Assembly (NCBI GenBank): GCA_933228895.1
Contig: OW121847.1
Coordinates: 78,843,656 to 78,907,655, forward strand
Origin: Platycnemis pennipes
Lineage: Eukaryota > Arthropoda > Insecta > Odonata > Platycnemididae
DNA length: 64,000 bases
Direction of reading: 5' to 3'
Below the pieces are notes generated by a model. The model worked only from the letters and a program-made list of their open reading frames with translations. It ran no database searches and had not been told where the DNA came from. Of this stretch, positions 47,962 through 59,420 are shown piece after piece. Each line of letters starts with the position of its first letter. The stretch's first letter is position 1. The position numbers and the translations under genes are program-made.

Positions 47962-48350
47962 TACACGTTAGGCATTTGTTTGCGTATCATGGGCTTAGTC
48001 CGATGTGCAATGAATGAGAACAAAGGGCACTTGACGTGACGCTGAAGGCATCCGTTCGACAGTCGAACAGTTGAACGTCTCCAATCCACACAGCGCTGAC
48101 GATACATTGAGCCTAACTACTTTTCCGTCGTTTATTTATTCATTCATACCAACGGCAAAACCATATCTTAAAGTCATCGTTATTTATCCTGTTCATAAAA
48201 TAAGAATATTTTGTCTTCAATGAAGAATTTTTAAAATTCCCGACTAAGACCAGAAAATCACGAATAATCCACGAACAATTCCCTGCACTGAAAATTCACG
48301 AATAATTCCCGATTTTCCAGGTTTTCCCGGTCAGTGGACACCCTGTATGA

Positions 48351-51054
48351 ATTCATTTCAATGAACGCTCCAATATCCCATACGATACTTTCTTTTACGT
48401 TCTTCTCGTTTTTATTTTCCTCTATGACTGGTTGCATGAGACTAACAAGAGTGTATCATTTTGATCTTTTGATCAAGATGACACAGATGTATTAAATGAT
48501 TTTGTTTTCATTTCTGAATTTTCATCAGACTTCTTTTCCATCCTCTCATTTTCAGAACAACGTCTTCACTTACTCAGTCTATCCATTTGATTCATTCATT
48601 ATCCTTTATCAACATTAGATTGCATATGCTTTATCTCCTGTATTTTCTGAATCTTTTATTTGTCTGTACCTCTCTAGCATTGGGGAACATGCTCCAGTGG
48701 TTCGCTCAAAATATTCACATCCTTACTTCCAAGCTGGAAGAGAAAGTTTATGTACCTGTTTACAATCTAAATTATATGGGCGCTAAAATTTTTCGAGCAA
48801 TTGAAAATTTGGGTCATACTCTGAAATTTTAAGGCATGCTAAAATTCCTAATGTACGTGAATGTTTTTCATAGTTTTCTTTCAAAAATACTGCTTCACGA
48901 CACATAAATTATTAATTAAAATTGACGAACCGGGGGGATGGAAAACGTATCTACACTTTTATTTTTATTTCACGTTCTTAGAACATAATACGATTACGCT
49001 TTAGTACAGGTGTGTCTATTGATCGTACGCGTACTATGGTTCTTAAAAAAATCAGTGGTATAAAAATTACCGTTTAATGAAATTTTTCTTATTATAAAAT
49101 GCAATCAAATTTTATAAAAAATAAAAAATTTAAATATCTATGGCACCATTATTGAAATACTTTCAATTTTTTCTTTTGATCAAAATATTATCAATTAAAT
49201 GTAAATGCATGCTCATGTGCATTTTTGATGATTTTCACCCCCTGCCACACACCCTCACGGTCACGGTGGCTCGCAAGGTATTGCGTAGATGTGGATATAG
49301 TCGTAGAGATTTTTTCTTTTAGTTTTGATGGCTCGCGTATTGGAGAATTCTAAGAACCCCTGCCATAGAGATCCCTTTTTTCGAAGGCGAATGAGAAAAA
49401 AATAATTCGTCTTACGACTGCGTCCATTCCAGCCTACAGGAATTTTCATGTTTGCATGAAATATAAAACACATCCCAATGACGGGGCTTTCCGTGTCTCT
49501 CCACACTTCTTGCTCTGCGAGGGCCTCTCTCAGTTTAACTTTCTTCTCTCATCACATTTCTCGCAATATCTCACCCACCTCCCGGCCTTCCTTCCCGTCC
49601 TCCCCTTCTCTTCATATAATTTCCTTGTTCATTCCACGCTCTCATTCATTTAATCACCGTCTCATTCATCATTTTCCTTTTTATTCACAATTCCTTTTTT
49701 GAAGTACCCGTCTCAAAGTTTCTTCTCAGCCTCCGATATTTTATTTTAAAAGATGTTTACTAATGCCTTCTATGCAGAGGAGTACAATAAATATCTACTT
49801 TCCAAATAGCAAAGAAAAACGCATCTGTTTATAAGAGCCATCCAGGGTACGACACAAGGTATATAGTATGTCTATGAACAATGTAAATAGTCAGAGGACG
49901 ATATAATTAAATATCTCCATACCACCATCTAAAGATAAGATTTTTTCCGGATAATCATCAAAATAGTAATTATTTTCTCTTGTTTTGTGATATGATTAAT
50001 TATTCTGGAAATATATTTAGCATTTTCACCTCCACAATTATATACATAAAACAATAATATGTCAAAAACTTCACCCACATAGCAAAATGTTTAATTTAAT
50101 TGTTACTACGTAGATGCATAGAGTAATTAAAGGTACTTAGTTGGACACTTATTATCTTCCATCACTGCAATTAAAAATTATGGTCATAACTATTAAATTA
50201 TTATTCAATTTATCCATGTTAATTTGTTTTCAATGGTTTAAAGCATACATAGTGTGTAATATCAACATTTTCAGGCATTAATACTGGAACTTTTATAGTA
50301 CATTTCGGATAAAAAGCACATTTTGCACTGTATGACTAGACATGAGCGATCGTATACAACTAGTCGATGTGCCTACGTTAAGAGAAGTTAAAACTGCTAA
50401 TTAACCATTTGTCATCAGAAACAGCCACCTTTCAATGTAAATTGTTGCAATCACCACCGTTTAACCAGAATATATGGTGATTACTATGTAAGCACCAATT
50501 GTTCCTCCTTCGCCAAATATTTGTCGTTACCATTAAAATTTTCTGGCGAATTGGCGGATTTAAACATAATATTGCACCATATGAGTATAGGAAATCGATT
50601 TCCTCCTTAGCAGATTGCTTTTCCTTCTCTCGGTCGTTCAACTCCATCGTAAAACATTCGCTTTTTTATTTCTTTATTTCTAAGCCCTCGCAATGCCTAC
50701 TCCATCCATTTTAGTCTGGTTAATCTCCATATTCACCTGTTTTCAGGGCTCCCTCGAGTATCCTCACTTCAAACTGATTCCCATTGCTTTCACCATTCTC
50801 CAAAAATGACAGCCAAATCAGTCAGTCACCTTTAATATTCCTCTTTTTCTCCCCCCGCAAAGACGGAAATTGTAAGCCGGAATTCCTCTTCAGACATAGA
50901 ATTTCCTTTTCCGGCGGCTCTAATTTCATTCATTTTAAATCTTTCCCGTCAATACCTCCCAGCCGTTTTCATCCTTCGGAAAGTATTTAGTAATACGTAG
51001 TGTCCTCGCAGTTAGGTAATTATCAAAGATTTTTTCCTCGCTTCGTGAGATTAA
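48351..51054. other. Non-coding, AT-rich
   Basis: No coding or RNA feature is recognisable. Several short CT-rich patches (49480-49640) account for the serine/leucine-rich open frames. Confidence 0.45.
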
Positions 51055-51150
51055 TTGGTGGCCGAGGTATCTAGGTCGGTAGTGTGCCCGCCCATAAACC
51101 CATGCGACACAGGTTTGCATCCCGCGTCTGGTAGGAATGTAGTGATTGTC
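51055..51150 (+). mobile_element. tRNA-derived SINE
   Basis: TGGTGGCCGAGGTATCTAGG at the start is A-box-like, followed by GTAGTGTGCCCGCCC and a B box AGGTTTGCATCCCG (51111-51124), then CGTCTGGTAGG. The post-B-box sequence matches the family seen at 3.2 kb. The 3' end is indistinct. Confidence 0.6.
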
Positions 51151-51526
51151 TTAGGCTATAGAACTTTAATTAGATATTTAGATTCAGCCTTAGCCGTTTG
51201 AACATTCGTAACTCATTACTAATGTGACCGTTGGGCAAGCAACTGATATCCCGTTCAAATGAAATCGATGAGAATATATTCTGAGATATGAATATATTTA
51301 ACTGTTACTCCAATACATAAAGAATCTATTTGCTACACTCCTGGTGCCTATTTTTTATTTATAAGTTTCTTTTGCTCTTCGTTACCATCCCGCTTCTCAA
51401 TTACAGTAATTTTCAGAGTGAATTAAGTTTCATGGCAACTAATAACCTCACACGTGATCTCTTGAATTATAAACTTCACATCTACGTTTTATTACCCTTT
51501 AGCTGAATGAAATATAAAATTTCCAG

Positions 51527-51572
51527 GCCATGAGATGCTTCGTAAACGTTCGTTTACGAAGCATCTCATGGC
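51527..51572. repeat. Perfect hairpin, 22-bp arms, 2-nt loop
   Basis: The arm 51527-51548 (GCCATGAGATGCTTCGTAAACG without loop) is the exact reverse complement of 51551-51572, separated by TT. It has the same design as the 20.07-kb hairpin. This points to a fold-back replication event, because DNA transposon TIRs would not be this close. Confidence 0.9.
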
Positions 51573-51966
51573 GAATTCGTATATTTGAGTTATTTTTATT
51601 GTCAATGTCGCGTAAACTTTGACGGGAAAGTAGGTTATGACAGACTCTGATCCATAATATTCAGGTTTTACATTTAGGATGAAACCGGGAACAGATTCAG
51701 AGTGCCGAGTTTTCATGGGATACGTTGAAGTGCACTCCATCACGGTACCCAATCTTAGGATATCTAAGGAGGTCACTGGATATTCTATTGTTTATTGCAA
51801 TGGAATGAATAGTTCGGTAAAACTTTCACCCAGATTTTATTTAGAGAAATCAAGTTTTGACAGTAAGTGACATTGTCAAGATATCAGCTCAATACAGGTC
51901 TCCTGCATACATATATACCTACGGGAATAAGGGAAAAAATGGTAGAATGAGGTGTAGCAATGTTAA

Positions 51967-51974
51967 ATTTTAAC
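51967..51974. repeat. 8-bp target-site duplication of hAT MITE, left
   Basis: ATTTTAAC directly precedes the element and is repeated exactly at 52141-52148. Confidence 0.9.
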
Positions 51975-52140
51975 CAGTGCTGTAGTTGGGAAAAAAATTT
52001 AGGCGGTACTCACCAAAAATCACTTAAGGAGGTTCCAGATGGACTCCTAGTTTCTAGATTTAAAAAGGTAGTTAAACCGGTACGCTTATAACGAGTTTGG
52101 ATTTTAGGGGGTACGCCGTACCGGCCCAACTACAGCACTG
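51975..52140. mobile_element. hAT-type MITE, 166 bp
   Basis: The ends are 16-bp perfect inverted repeats CAGTGCTGTAGTTGGG and its complement, flanked by an exact 8-bp duplication ATTTTAAC. CAG termini with an 8-bp target duplication are diagnostic of hAT transposons. It has no coding capacity, so it was moved by a hAT transposase in trans. The intact termini and duplication suggest modest age. Confidence 0.92.
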
Positions 52141-52148
52141 ATTTTAAC
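52141..52148. repeat. 8-bp target-site duplication of hAT MITE, right
   Basis: Exact copy of 51967-51974. Confidence 0.9.
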
Positions 52149-52539
52149 TTGAAAATTGTATGAAAGAGAAGTGGGCAGTATGTAACGGTAATAATGGTAA
52201 ACCTAATAAAATACTAAGTTCAAAGTTAAATGGAAGTTTGGAGTTAAAGGAAAAGGGTTGGAAAAAACGGTGCTGGAGGATATTATTTTAAGGGGAAAGT
52301 AAGGGGTCCCAATCTTCCGAAACACGCAACCAAGCACGACCACACTAAGGAGGAGAAGCCAAAATGTGTTCAAACGTGTGTAGTAGTTATAAGGGTGAGG
52401 CAGCCGATTCGCAGTACTTGCGGAATTTGGAAATGGTGTGACGTCGGGTAGGTAAATTATGTACGGAAAAGATATTTTTCCAAAAAAGAAGAGGAGTGAG
52501 GGGAAACACGTTGGAATCAGCCTTCTCATAACGTAAGAC

Positions 52540-52705
52540 AAGATGTCCATGGTTCAGCGTCCCACCCGACAGATGGGGTTAAGTACTCTTAGCACTCAGG
52601 GCGGGAACAGTGAAGCGAAGAAAAATCTCGGCAACCACCAGGATTTGAACTCAGGCCCTCTAGATTGGAAGCCAGTATTCCATCAACCTCATCAACGAGA
52701 TCCTT
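52540..52705 (-). mobile_element. tRNA-derived SINE, minus strand
   Basis: On minus: A-box-like GATGAGGTTGATGG, B box GAGTTCAAATCC (52641-52652), GAGATTTTTCTTCG, then GTCGGGTGGGACGCTGAACC (52551-52570). The last block corresponds to GTCGGATGGGACGTTAAGC in the copy at 56.5 kb. The 3' domain is therefore shared and the copy is diverged. Confidence 0.75.
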
Positions 52706-53064
52706 CCTGAATCTCATGGAGATGAAAAACGGAGGGGAACTCGCATTCATGTCATGATAACTCATCGTTACGACTGAAGTAATTTGAATTCAAGTAAAGT
52801 AGTAGTATGGTTTATGGTGTTCCAACTATCGCAGTCTTACCTAACTTAATCCATTTACTGCGACAGTATATTTCTCTTTGGTTCCGTTATTTGGCCAATT
52901 AGCATCCACCGACAAGAGTGAGCACGAGGACGATTCAAAATGAATGGACGTAGTCCTCTACGATTCAAAACCCTAGCCGATAGCAGCTTTTACGACTTAA
53001 AGGAGGTATTCTGAAAACGTAGATATTTCCCTGCATACCGTGTTCAAGGCAAAAGATTTTGATT

Positions 53065-53218
53065 TTGCAAAAGAAAAGCTTTGGCATATCCCCGCTTGTT
53101 GCAGCAAAAGGGTAAATCCTTAGCATAATCCCAAGATTAATATGAACACCTGCGGCGGGATTTGAACCTGTGACCTTCAAAATGTCCAGCGGGTACGTTA
53201 CAGATCTACAACCGTGGC
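53065..53218 (-). mobile_element. tRNA-derived SINE, minus strand
   Basis: On minus the head runs from about 53218 with a tRNA-like D-arm region and a B box AGGTTCAAATCCCG (53156-53169), then GCCGCAGGTGTTC. The 3' part is hard to match to the GGATGGGAC domain, so it may belong to another subfamily or be truncated. Confidence 0.6.
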
Positions 53219-55374
53219 TAGCCTGAATCTATCTGTTTTTTTTTCTTTTTCCGTCGTCTATGGCTATTCTTTTTGCACTTCAAAGCACCTCATGGGAGAT
53301 TTCCCAGCTTCCCTCGAAGATTGAATAGCTAGGTATCAATCCTCCGCCAACCTCCACCTCTGTTTGCACGATGGCGGTGAGTCCAAGCGTCGGGAGTCCC
53401 GAATATCGGCAGTCCTTTGTCTCTTTCTCTCTCTCTCCCTGACCACCATTACACCGCCCACCCATCACTTGTCCTCTTCCATCCCCTCCCACCACCAGGG
53501 TATTCCCACGCTCCGAAAATTCGTCTCCTTCCTTGTTCTAACCCCTGGAGCGTGAAACTCCAAGCCCCTACCTCTGCTCCCAAGTCTTTAATCATGCATG
53601 CCTCCACCTCCCCCACATGTGGTGGTCAAACTTCCATGCCGGCCTTCGACCATCGACTTCGAGACCACTCCGCGGACAGTGATTTCCATTTTTTTCCTCT
53701 CCCGTCCGTCCCACCCTTGCGAACCACTCTCCCATCTAGGATCCTCCACCTCTCCATCCTGCTGAATTTGTCTAACCTTTACCGCGTTCTTTCCTCCTTC
53801 CATTTTCCTGAACTAAGCGGCCATACGACCTTTCCCCTTATCAACCTTGCGGTCCGAGCCCCATCAGTCAAATTTTTAGCCTTATTTTTGTTCCTCTCCT
53901 GCCTACGCTGCTGTGGGCTCAATTGGTTCTCCCACTCGTTTATGACCTTTTGCCTTGCCTAAGGCAGCTTTCACGAAATTTTCCGGTTTAAAGAACGTAA
54001 TTTAAAGAAAAAAAGAGAGGAATAACTTAAAATATTGATCAATTTTTGAATTTATATCTAAAAAAAATGGCATATGATGCTAAAGTAGTTTATTCTAGTG
54101 TATATGCATATAGGTAGAAAAATTAATCTAAATGAACTGAATAATAACTCCATTCCATTGTATTTTAATACACTTATTCACCTAATTTTCAGCAGCCTTA
54201 CTTCAAAATGTGTTCGACCCTTAATAAAAGTATCTAGAGACAGATTGACGTGACGTGTGTATAGGACTGTAGAATTTAGTGAACCTCAGTACATCTACAT
54301 CAATGTAATACCCTGTAATATCTCCCTTTATGTATTATATTTCACACAGCTATTACATAAAACACGCACGGACAATAAATTTTCCCTCACGAAATGAACT
54401 TAAAATTAATCAAACACAAACAAAATACACTTCTCTTCAGGCTCGCACTTGACAGGCCATACACTTTTACACTTTCTTTTCTTTCGAGCTCTTCTAAAAT
54501 CAAATCAGACACAACACAACAACACCAATAATCCCTCTTCCCTCACGAATACTTATTCACCCACACAGCTCACAACTAGCTCACAAATTATCCCTTTCTT
54601 ACGCACGCGTCTCTTCTGCGTCTCCACGCCACCGCGTCTAACACACAACTCCCGATTCACGCTCCTTCCTATTGTTCCTTAATTACCAACGCTTGTTTAA
54701 TTCCATTATTACACCTTGCAGTGTTCATCTCGGCGGCTCAATTGCTATGTTACAACCCTTCGAGCCACCTTGGGTGTGTGGCGGGGGGAGTAAGTAGACA
54801 CTGCATACAATAACGTTTTAAACACGTTTGTATTTAAAATACTCGTATTGGGGTGGCATTGATTAGTTTACTGAAGTTTGAATCAAGCATAGGGACCAGC
54901 ATTACTTTACGCGAAAGGGAATTGTATCACTGTGAATGCTATGGGAAATCTGCTTGTGCATACATATAATTTAAGCTGATCCATGCGTGCTTCGTTAGAA
55001 AATCTCTGGAAACACTAACCCTTAGTGTCTCACATAATTTTTAAAACCTGGACTTTTATGGTGACGCATAAAGTTCATATCCTTCTCGAAATTTAAACGT
55101 CAGTCACTCTCATACTCAATGGTGAAAATATATGCATTTGATAATGCAATGAACGCCACAAAAAATAGGGTGCTCTCATCCAGCGCGGGTGAGGATGTTA
55201 TATTACTGGGGAAATTATCATGCGTGAAACAAACCACAAGCGATAAAGTGGGCATGGGTACTTACTCCATTGTTTGCGATGAATACAAGCCTAGTTCACC
55301 CAAGAGAAAAAGCACAATTTCTCTGATCATAACCATCAGCATAGGTCAACAATACTAAAATTAGTTTGACGCAG
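53219..55374. other. Non-coding; CT-rich block then AT-rich
   Basis: 53360-53860 is C/T-rich on plus with a (TC)n stretch near 53423-53438, and holds a 181-codon frame of low-complexity Ser/Pro/Leu composition that I do not call. 54430-54680 is also C-rich. The rest is AT-rich. No gene was recognised. Confidence 0.4.
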
Positions 55375-55955
55375 CTCTCCACTATATTCTGCTATCAGAT
55401 AACCTCTTCATAATTGCATAATTCTTCCCTTCCACATCCTTAACGACTTCCTCTATGCATCTCATCCATGGCCTTCCTTTTCCATTCTTCCCGTTCACTT
55501 TTCCCTCAAAGGTTCTGTTTAGCTGGCCAACGTATCTCAAAATATGGCCGATTAAGTTATTCCTTCCTCTTTGAAAAGTTTGCACCACAATTTTCTCATG
55601 CCCTTCTAAGGACTTCTTCGTTAGTCATTCGGTTGATCCATTTTATCTTTATCATTCTTCTGTGGCGCCATATTTCGGATGCTTCCAGCCTTGATACAAC
55701 TTTTACCGTTATTGCCCATGCCTCATTGCCATTAAGAGGCGTTCCCCATATGTATAATCTAAAGAATTGTTCCCTTATTTCCAAGCTTGTATTACTAGCT
55801 GTATGTATAATGTACTTCTGGTAGAATGCCCTCTTTGCCAGGGCTATTCTATTGAATATTTTCTTCTTGCTTCGCTTTGCTTATCACCAGTCAACTCTTC
55901 TCTACTGGCTGATAAATATTTCTCGGCGGCGAACCCCTCTGGATTCATCATCCTA
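55375..55955 (-). pseudogene. Non-LTR retrotransposon RT C-terminal relic
   Basis: Read on minus, about 55955 down to 55596 gives an open stretch including EARRKIFNRIALAKRAF, then FFRLYIWGTPLNGNEAWAI and LEASEIWRHRRMIKIKW. After a stop and frameshift, 55588-55382 gives NNLIGHILRY, GKNGKGRPWMR and EEVVKDV. This is the familiar C-terminal half of arthropod endonuclease-reverse transcriptases (…W…LEAFEMW.RRM…W…LIGHILRH…EGK..GKRGRGR). The frameshift between 55596 and 55588 and the stop upstream near 55965 show it is inactive. It belongs to the family of the 3.9-kb relic. Confidence 0.82.
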
Positions 55956-55973
55956 TCCTATCTCAACGTGCGT

Positions 55974-56160
55974 GGGTATTCAGTTGGTGTGATGGTAAGA
56001 GTAAGTTCTACCCTCTCATCTCGAGGGACTGGGTTTGAATCCCGGCAACGACTGATTTTTCACTAGTACAGCGGTCCCTAATTAGTGTGGCGTTACTTCA
56101 AGGTCACCTCTGATCAGAAGGGTACTGTCAAAGGGGAATACCGGTGGAAACAATGTCTTC
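55974..56160 (+). mobile_element. tRNA-derived SINE
   Basis: Head TCAGTTGGTGTGATGG (A box), anticodon-arm-like middle, B box GGGTTTGAATCCCG (56031-56044), then CTGATTTTTCA as in the sister copies. The body continues with CAGCGGTCCC and a stretch ending near 56160. It abuts the 5' side of the minus-strand non-LTR relic, head to head. Confidence 0.7.
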
Positions 56161-56496
56161 AAAGATCATTTCATCACAAGTAAGATTCATTTACAGGTTA
56201 ACGCAGCGTTGCTAAGATTTTCGGGGTATTTTTGTCTGTGTCCGTTGCTAGGATGATGACAGTTTCCCCGTCTGACCTTCTGGGGTCCACAGAGGAAGGA
56301 ACGCTATACAACATCCCACCACCTGGTCATTATAACGATTCCAGAGGTAACTTTGCTCTACAATCCTTGACCTAAGGACGCTAGCAGGGCAGCTGGCGAC
56401 ACTGTTGTCTTCCTAACAATGGACGCAGGCTAAAGTACCCGACGAGAATGAAGAATTCATGCATAAGGTCTTTTAATTCATGACGGAAGAAAAAGG
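56161..56496. other. Intervening sequence, unknown
   Basis: A moderately GC-balanced stretch between two SINEs. I see no feature I can name; it may be degenerate SINE or LINE body. Confidence 0.35.
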
Positions 56497-56740
56497 GTAT
56501 CGGGTTGGTAAGGTAACCTTGATCTCAAGGGCCAGAGTTTGAATCCCGGGGGTGAAAGCGATTTTTCAGTGTTATGCCGTTCTCTACTAGAGTACCATGT
56601 GGAGAGCAGTTCGAGTTCAGTACTCCGTCCGTCGGATGGGACGTTAAGCGGTGGATCCTTTGACGCCTTTCGTCTAACTATAGCAGGCTAATCCCGGCTC
56701 CGGGATTCTTACCACACATTCTCCGCTCTCTGAAAATACT
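56497..56740 (+). mobile_element. tRNA-derived SINE, best-preserved copy
   Basis: A box region CGGGTTGGTAAGG (56501-56513), B box GAGTTTGAATCCC (56535-56547), then GCGATTTTTCAG. The conserved 3' block CGTCGGATGGGACGTTAAG lies at 56630-56648, followed by GGTGGATCC. The 3' block is shared with the copies at 11.8 and 52.5 kb and resembles the GGATGGGACGTTAAA segment I know from arthropod SINEs. Confidence 0.75.
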
Positions 56741-58459
56741 CACTTTCCAAACACAAACCCATACTTGGTTGCGCAAAGGACAATTGTTGTTTGTCTACTT
56801 CCCTAATAATAGCAACTCAAACTTCTCTACTGGGGAAATTCGGTCAAGTTAGCGGCCTGCTTCTCAGCACCTGGAGGATCCTGACACCGCCCCTGAGGGA
56901 CAGGCCACTCTCTTCCTCGCCTCTTCTCTGACTCTCTAATGCGTACACTTCCTCGGCTCATCTCCTCTGACCCCACTCTCCACCCACTTCAGGGAATTCA
57001 TACCCTTGGCCTCCACATTTTCTCTCTCACTTCCTCCCTGACCTCGCCCCATCCCTTCATATCCCGTCGCACCAATCCGCGTCACCGAGGCGACCACCAC
57101 ACAGCCGCAAACCGGCAGCACCACCTAACCCCCTGAACCCCACCCAAACAACCACCCACCCACCAACCCTCCCGACGTGAGAGCACTTTGGATCCCCTCT
57201 CCCACCAAACCTCCTCCTCAGTTTCATCCACACTCTTTCTCACCTCTATCCTTGCTTCTATAAGACCCAGCGGGAAACGCCGCGCTGACATCCCTTCCGT
57301 CGCCCTTCGCGATCCTACCAAGATCGTCCTTCTACTCCCCTCCCCCCCACCTCGTTTTCCTCCCCTGACCTTCATCCCCTTGACCCGCCATTCTCTTCCT
57401 TTGTCAAATGCACTCGGCCCCACACCATTTCCCTAAGCGAGGAGCCTTCGCTCGCCCTTGCGCTGACCCCGTTTTGTCCCCTCCCCTCCCCTCCCCCGCG
57501 TTCCTCATATCCGAGAGACGGGGTCGTCGTCGGCACGGTTGCCAAGTGCCTAAGGGTCGGTATTTGGGAACTCGCGACTGCTCCTCACCTGCCTATTCCG
57601 AAGAAGAGAGGTGGAACTTTGTTCTCCGACGCTCGCTCTCGCGTTATAAATTGGGTCCTATTACACAGACCAATGCTTTGTGTTGCCTCCTCATGAGATC
57701 CTTTTCTAAGAACACCTTTGACTCTACGAAATGTAAACCAATGAACGTATCGCCAAGAATATATCTAGTGTATCAGTCTCCGTCAGTTTTATTCTATAAA
57801 TATATTTCAAAATATTTTCTAAATTCTTTACACAGATTCGTTACCCATTTGAATACACATACCCACGTAGAACTGACGAAAACAAAATTAGGATCGTATT
57901 GAATAACCAAAAAAAATATAGCCATAAACTATGAACCAACAATCATATCAATACTAAAGTAACTTTCAGGAAAAACGTGCGATATAATGCCTGAATGTAT
58001 TTAAAGTGAAGTTTTCACGACGTTAATTTGATAAAGGAGAGTAGAGTTTTTTAAACGTTGGTTTACTCTTGTTGATAGTCCGGCCTTTCCATGAGAATTA
58101 AATAAGTAGTAGCAGATGTGAAAAATATTGCCTGAATTTGAAAATAATCAAGAATAAATATAAACTAATGTTCAAAATAGTTTACAAAAAGTAATTCTGG
58201 CGTTGAAAAATCCCGCAGTGAAGAATCACATGGAGAGTTCTCCAAAAGTGAGGCTGAGATTTTAGGAAAAGCACAGGGAATGTACGTTTTAGAATAACAA
58301 GAAAGAATGAAAGGAAATGTAACATAAAAATAAATCCAACAAGAGTACCACAACTAGAAAATATAGCCACTATGAGTTTTTAATTGAAGTGAATTTTAAC
58401 CCCTCAGAATACTTGAATTACAATAATTCATATTTCAATTATTTAATAACCTAAACACC
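56741..58459. other. Non-coding; pyrimidine-rich block then AT-rich
   Basis: 56880-57500 is C/T-rich on plus, with C-rich words such as ACCCACCCACC. Opposing frames are open for up to 164 codons by composition only. 57530-57570 has the words GGTTGCCAAGTGCC, faintly like 1683 and 18636. From about 57660 the sequence is AT-rich. No gene is supported. Confidence 0.4.
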
Positions 58460-58605
58460 TTAAACCAATGACGTTTTGACTGGAGGATTTTGTAAGGTGC
58501 AACACACGTGTTACAATCTTTGGGGTTATATGGCAGAAGGGACAGTTTTGTCTCAATCTCGCCCCAATAAAGACCTTTTATTATTATTATTATTAAATTA
58601 TGTTT
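58460..58605 (+). mobile_element. Possible non-LTR retrotransposon 3' end
   Basis: AATAAAGACC is followed by TTTTATTATTATTATTATT (about 58565-58595). A polyadenylation-like signal running into a short (ATT)n tail is typical of several LINE 3' ends. No coding part is attached here, so this is a truncated tail at most. Confidence 0.35.
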
Positions 58606-58974
58606 ACAGAGATTTAGTAAGCCCTGGATATATGATTTCTCAACTGACTTTCATGAATGAGGCCATGTACGAAAAAAAAATTGAAGGGATTAAACACTCA
58701 AATTCTTTTAATGTTGAATGTAGTTGCTCTTTCTACGATGCTGAAATATTTAGGTGAAAATGATACAGCTTTCAGACAGGATTTCTTTGGAAAAGAGAAA
58801 GATTTTCTGCCTGGTTTCCCAAGGAAGGAATCCTCCGCCTCCTGGATTGTGAAGCAAGGACCTCAAAAGATGGCGCCCCTGCTTCCGTCGACAAAGTTGT
58901 TGCCCTGAGCTCTGGAGAGACGGCATAAAAGTCAAAACTTTGCTCAAACCTCGCGAAGTGAATCGGCCTCACAT

Positions 58975-59420
58975 GTGTATTTATGGACTAAAACACAAAT
59001 GAGCCATCCCCGACCGCGAAGAGAGATGGGCATCAAGGCCCTGGGAGTAAGCAGCCCTCGCCATCAGTCCACCCGTACTGACCCACTCCTAGGAATTGAC
59101 ATTCCCCGACACGAAAGACGACTCTGTCCCGGCGTCGTAGACGATCGACTCCCATTCTGTCCCCTAAGATACAGCCGGTACGTCCCTCCAGTCTCTCGAC
59201 GAGGCAAGTATTCCTGGGGTCTGAGAAGGTGAACAGCCAGACCTACGGGTTAGGGCTTGGATATATAGACTATTCAAGGCGCACGGTGGAGCCCCGTCGT
59301 AAATCCACATGGCTGGTATGCGATTTAACTCAATGAGGCACCGGTGGCAAGCTGTATGGAAGTTGGGCCGGAGATGGCCTTCATGCACACAATCAGAGCT
59401 AACCTGCAAACCTGCATGGT
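58975..59420. other. GC-rich island of unknown origin
   Basis: A moderately GC- and CpG-rich patch in AT-rich surroundings. Open frames of 80-85 codons exist on both strands but none shows a domain. It could be an unrecognised repeat or a regulatory/exon segment. Confidence 0.35.

Larger units (their letters stand above)
45483..48345. mobile_element. Putative DNA transposon with 13-bp inverted termini
   Basis: The left end CAGGGTGTCCACT (45483-45495) is the exact inverse of the right end AGTGGACACCCTG (48333-48345). Both are flanked by TATGA (45478-45482 and 48346-48350), a possible 5-bp target duplication. Beyond 13 bp the two ends diverge. The 2.86-kb interior has no transposase frame, so it would be non-autonomous or decayed. 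Superfamily is uncertain: CAG ends resemble hAT but the duplication is not 8 bp. The TATGA match could be chance. Confidence 0.5.

Noticed and set aside
53417..53962. 181-codon plus frame
   Set aside because: Ser/Pro/Leu-rich translation of a CT-rich tract with no signal or domain that holds up.
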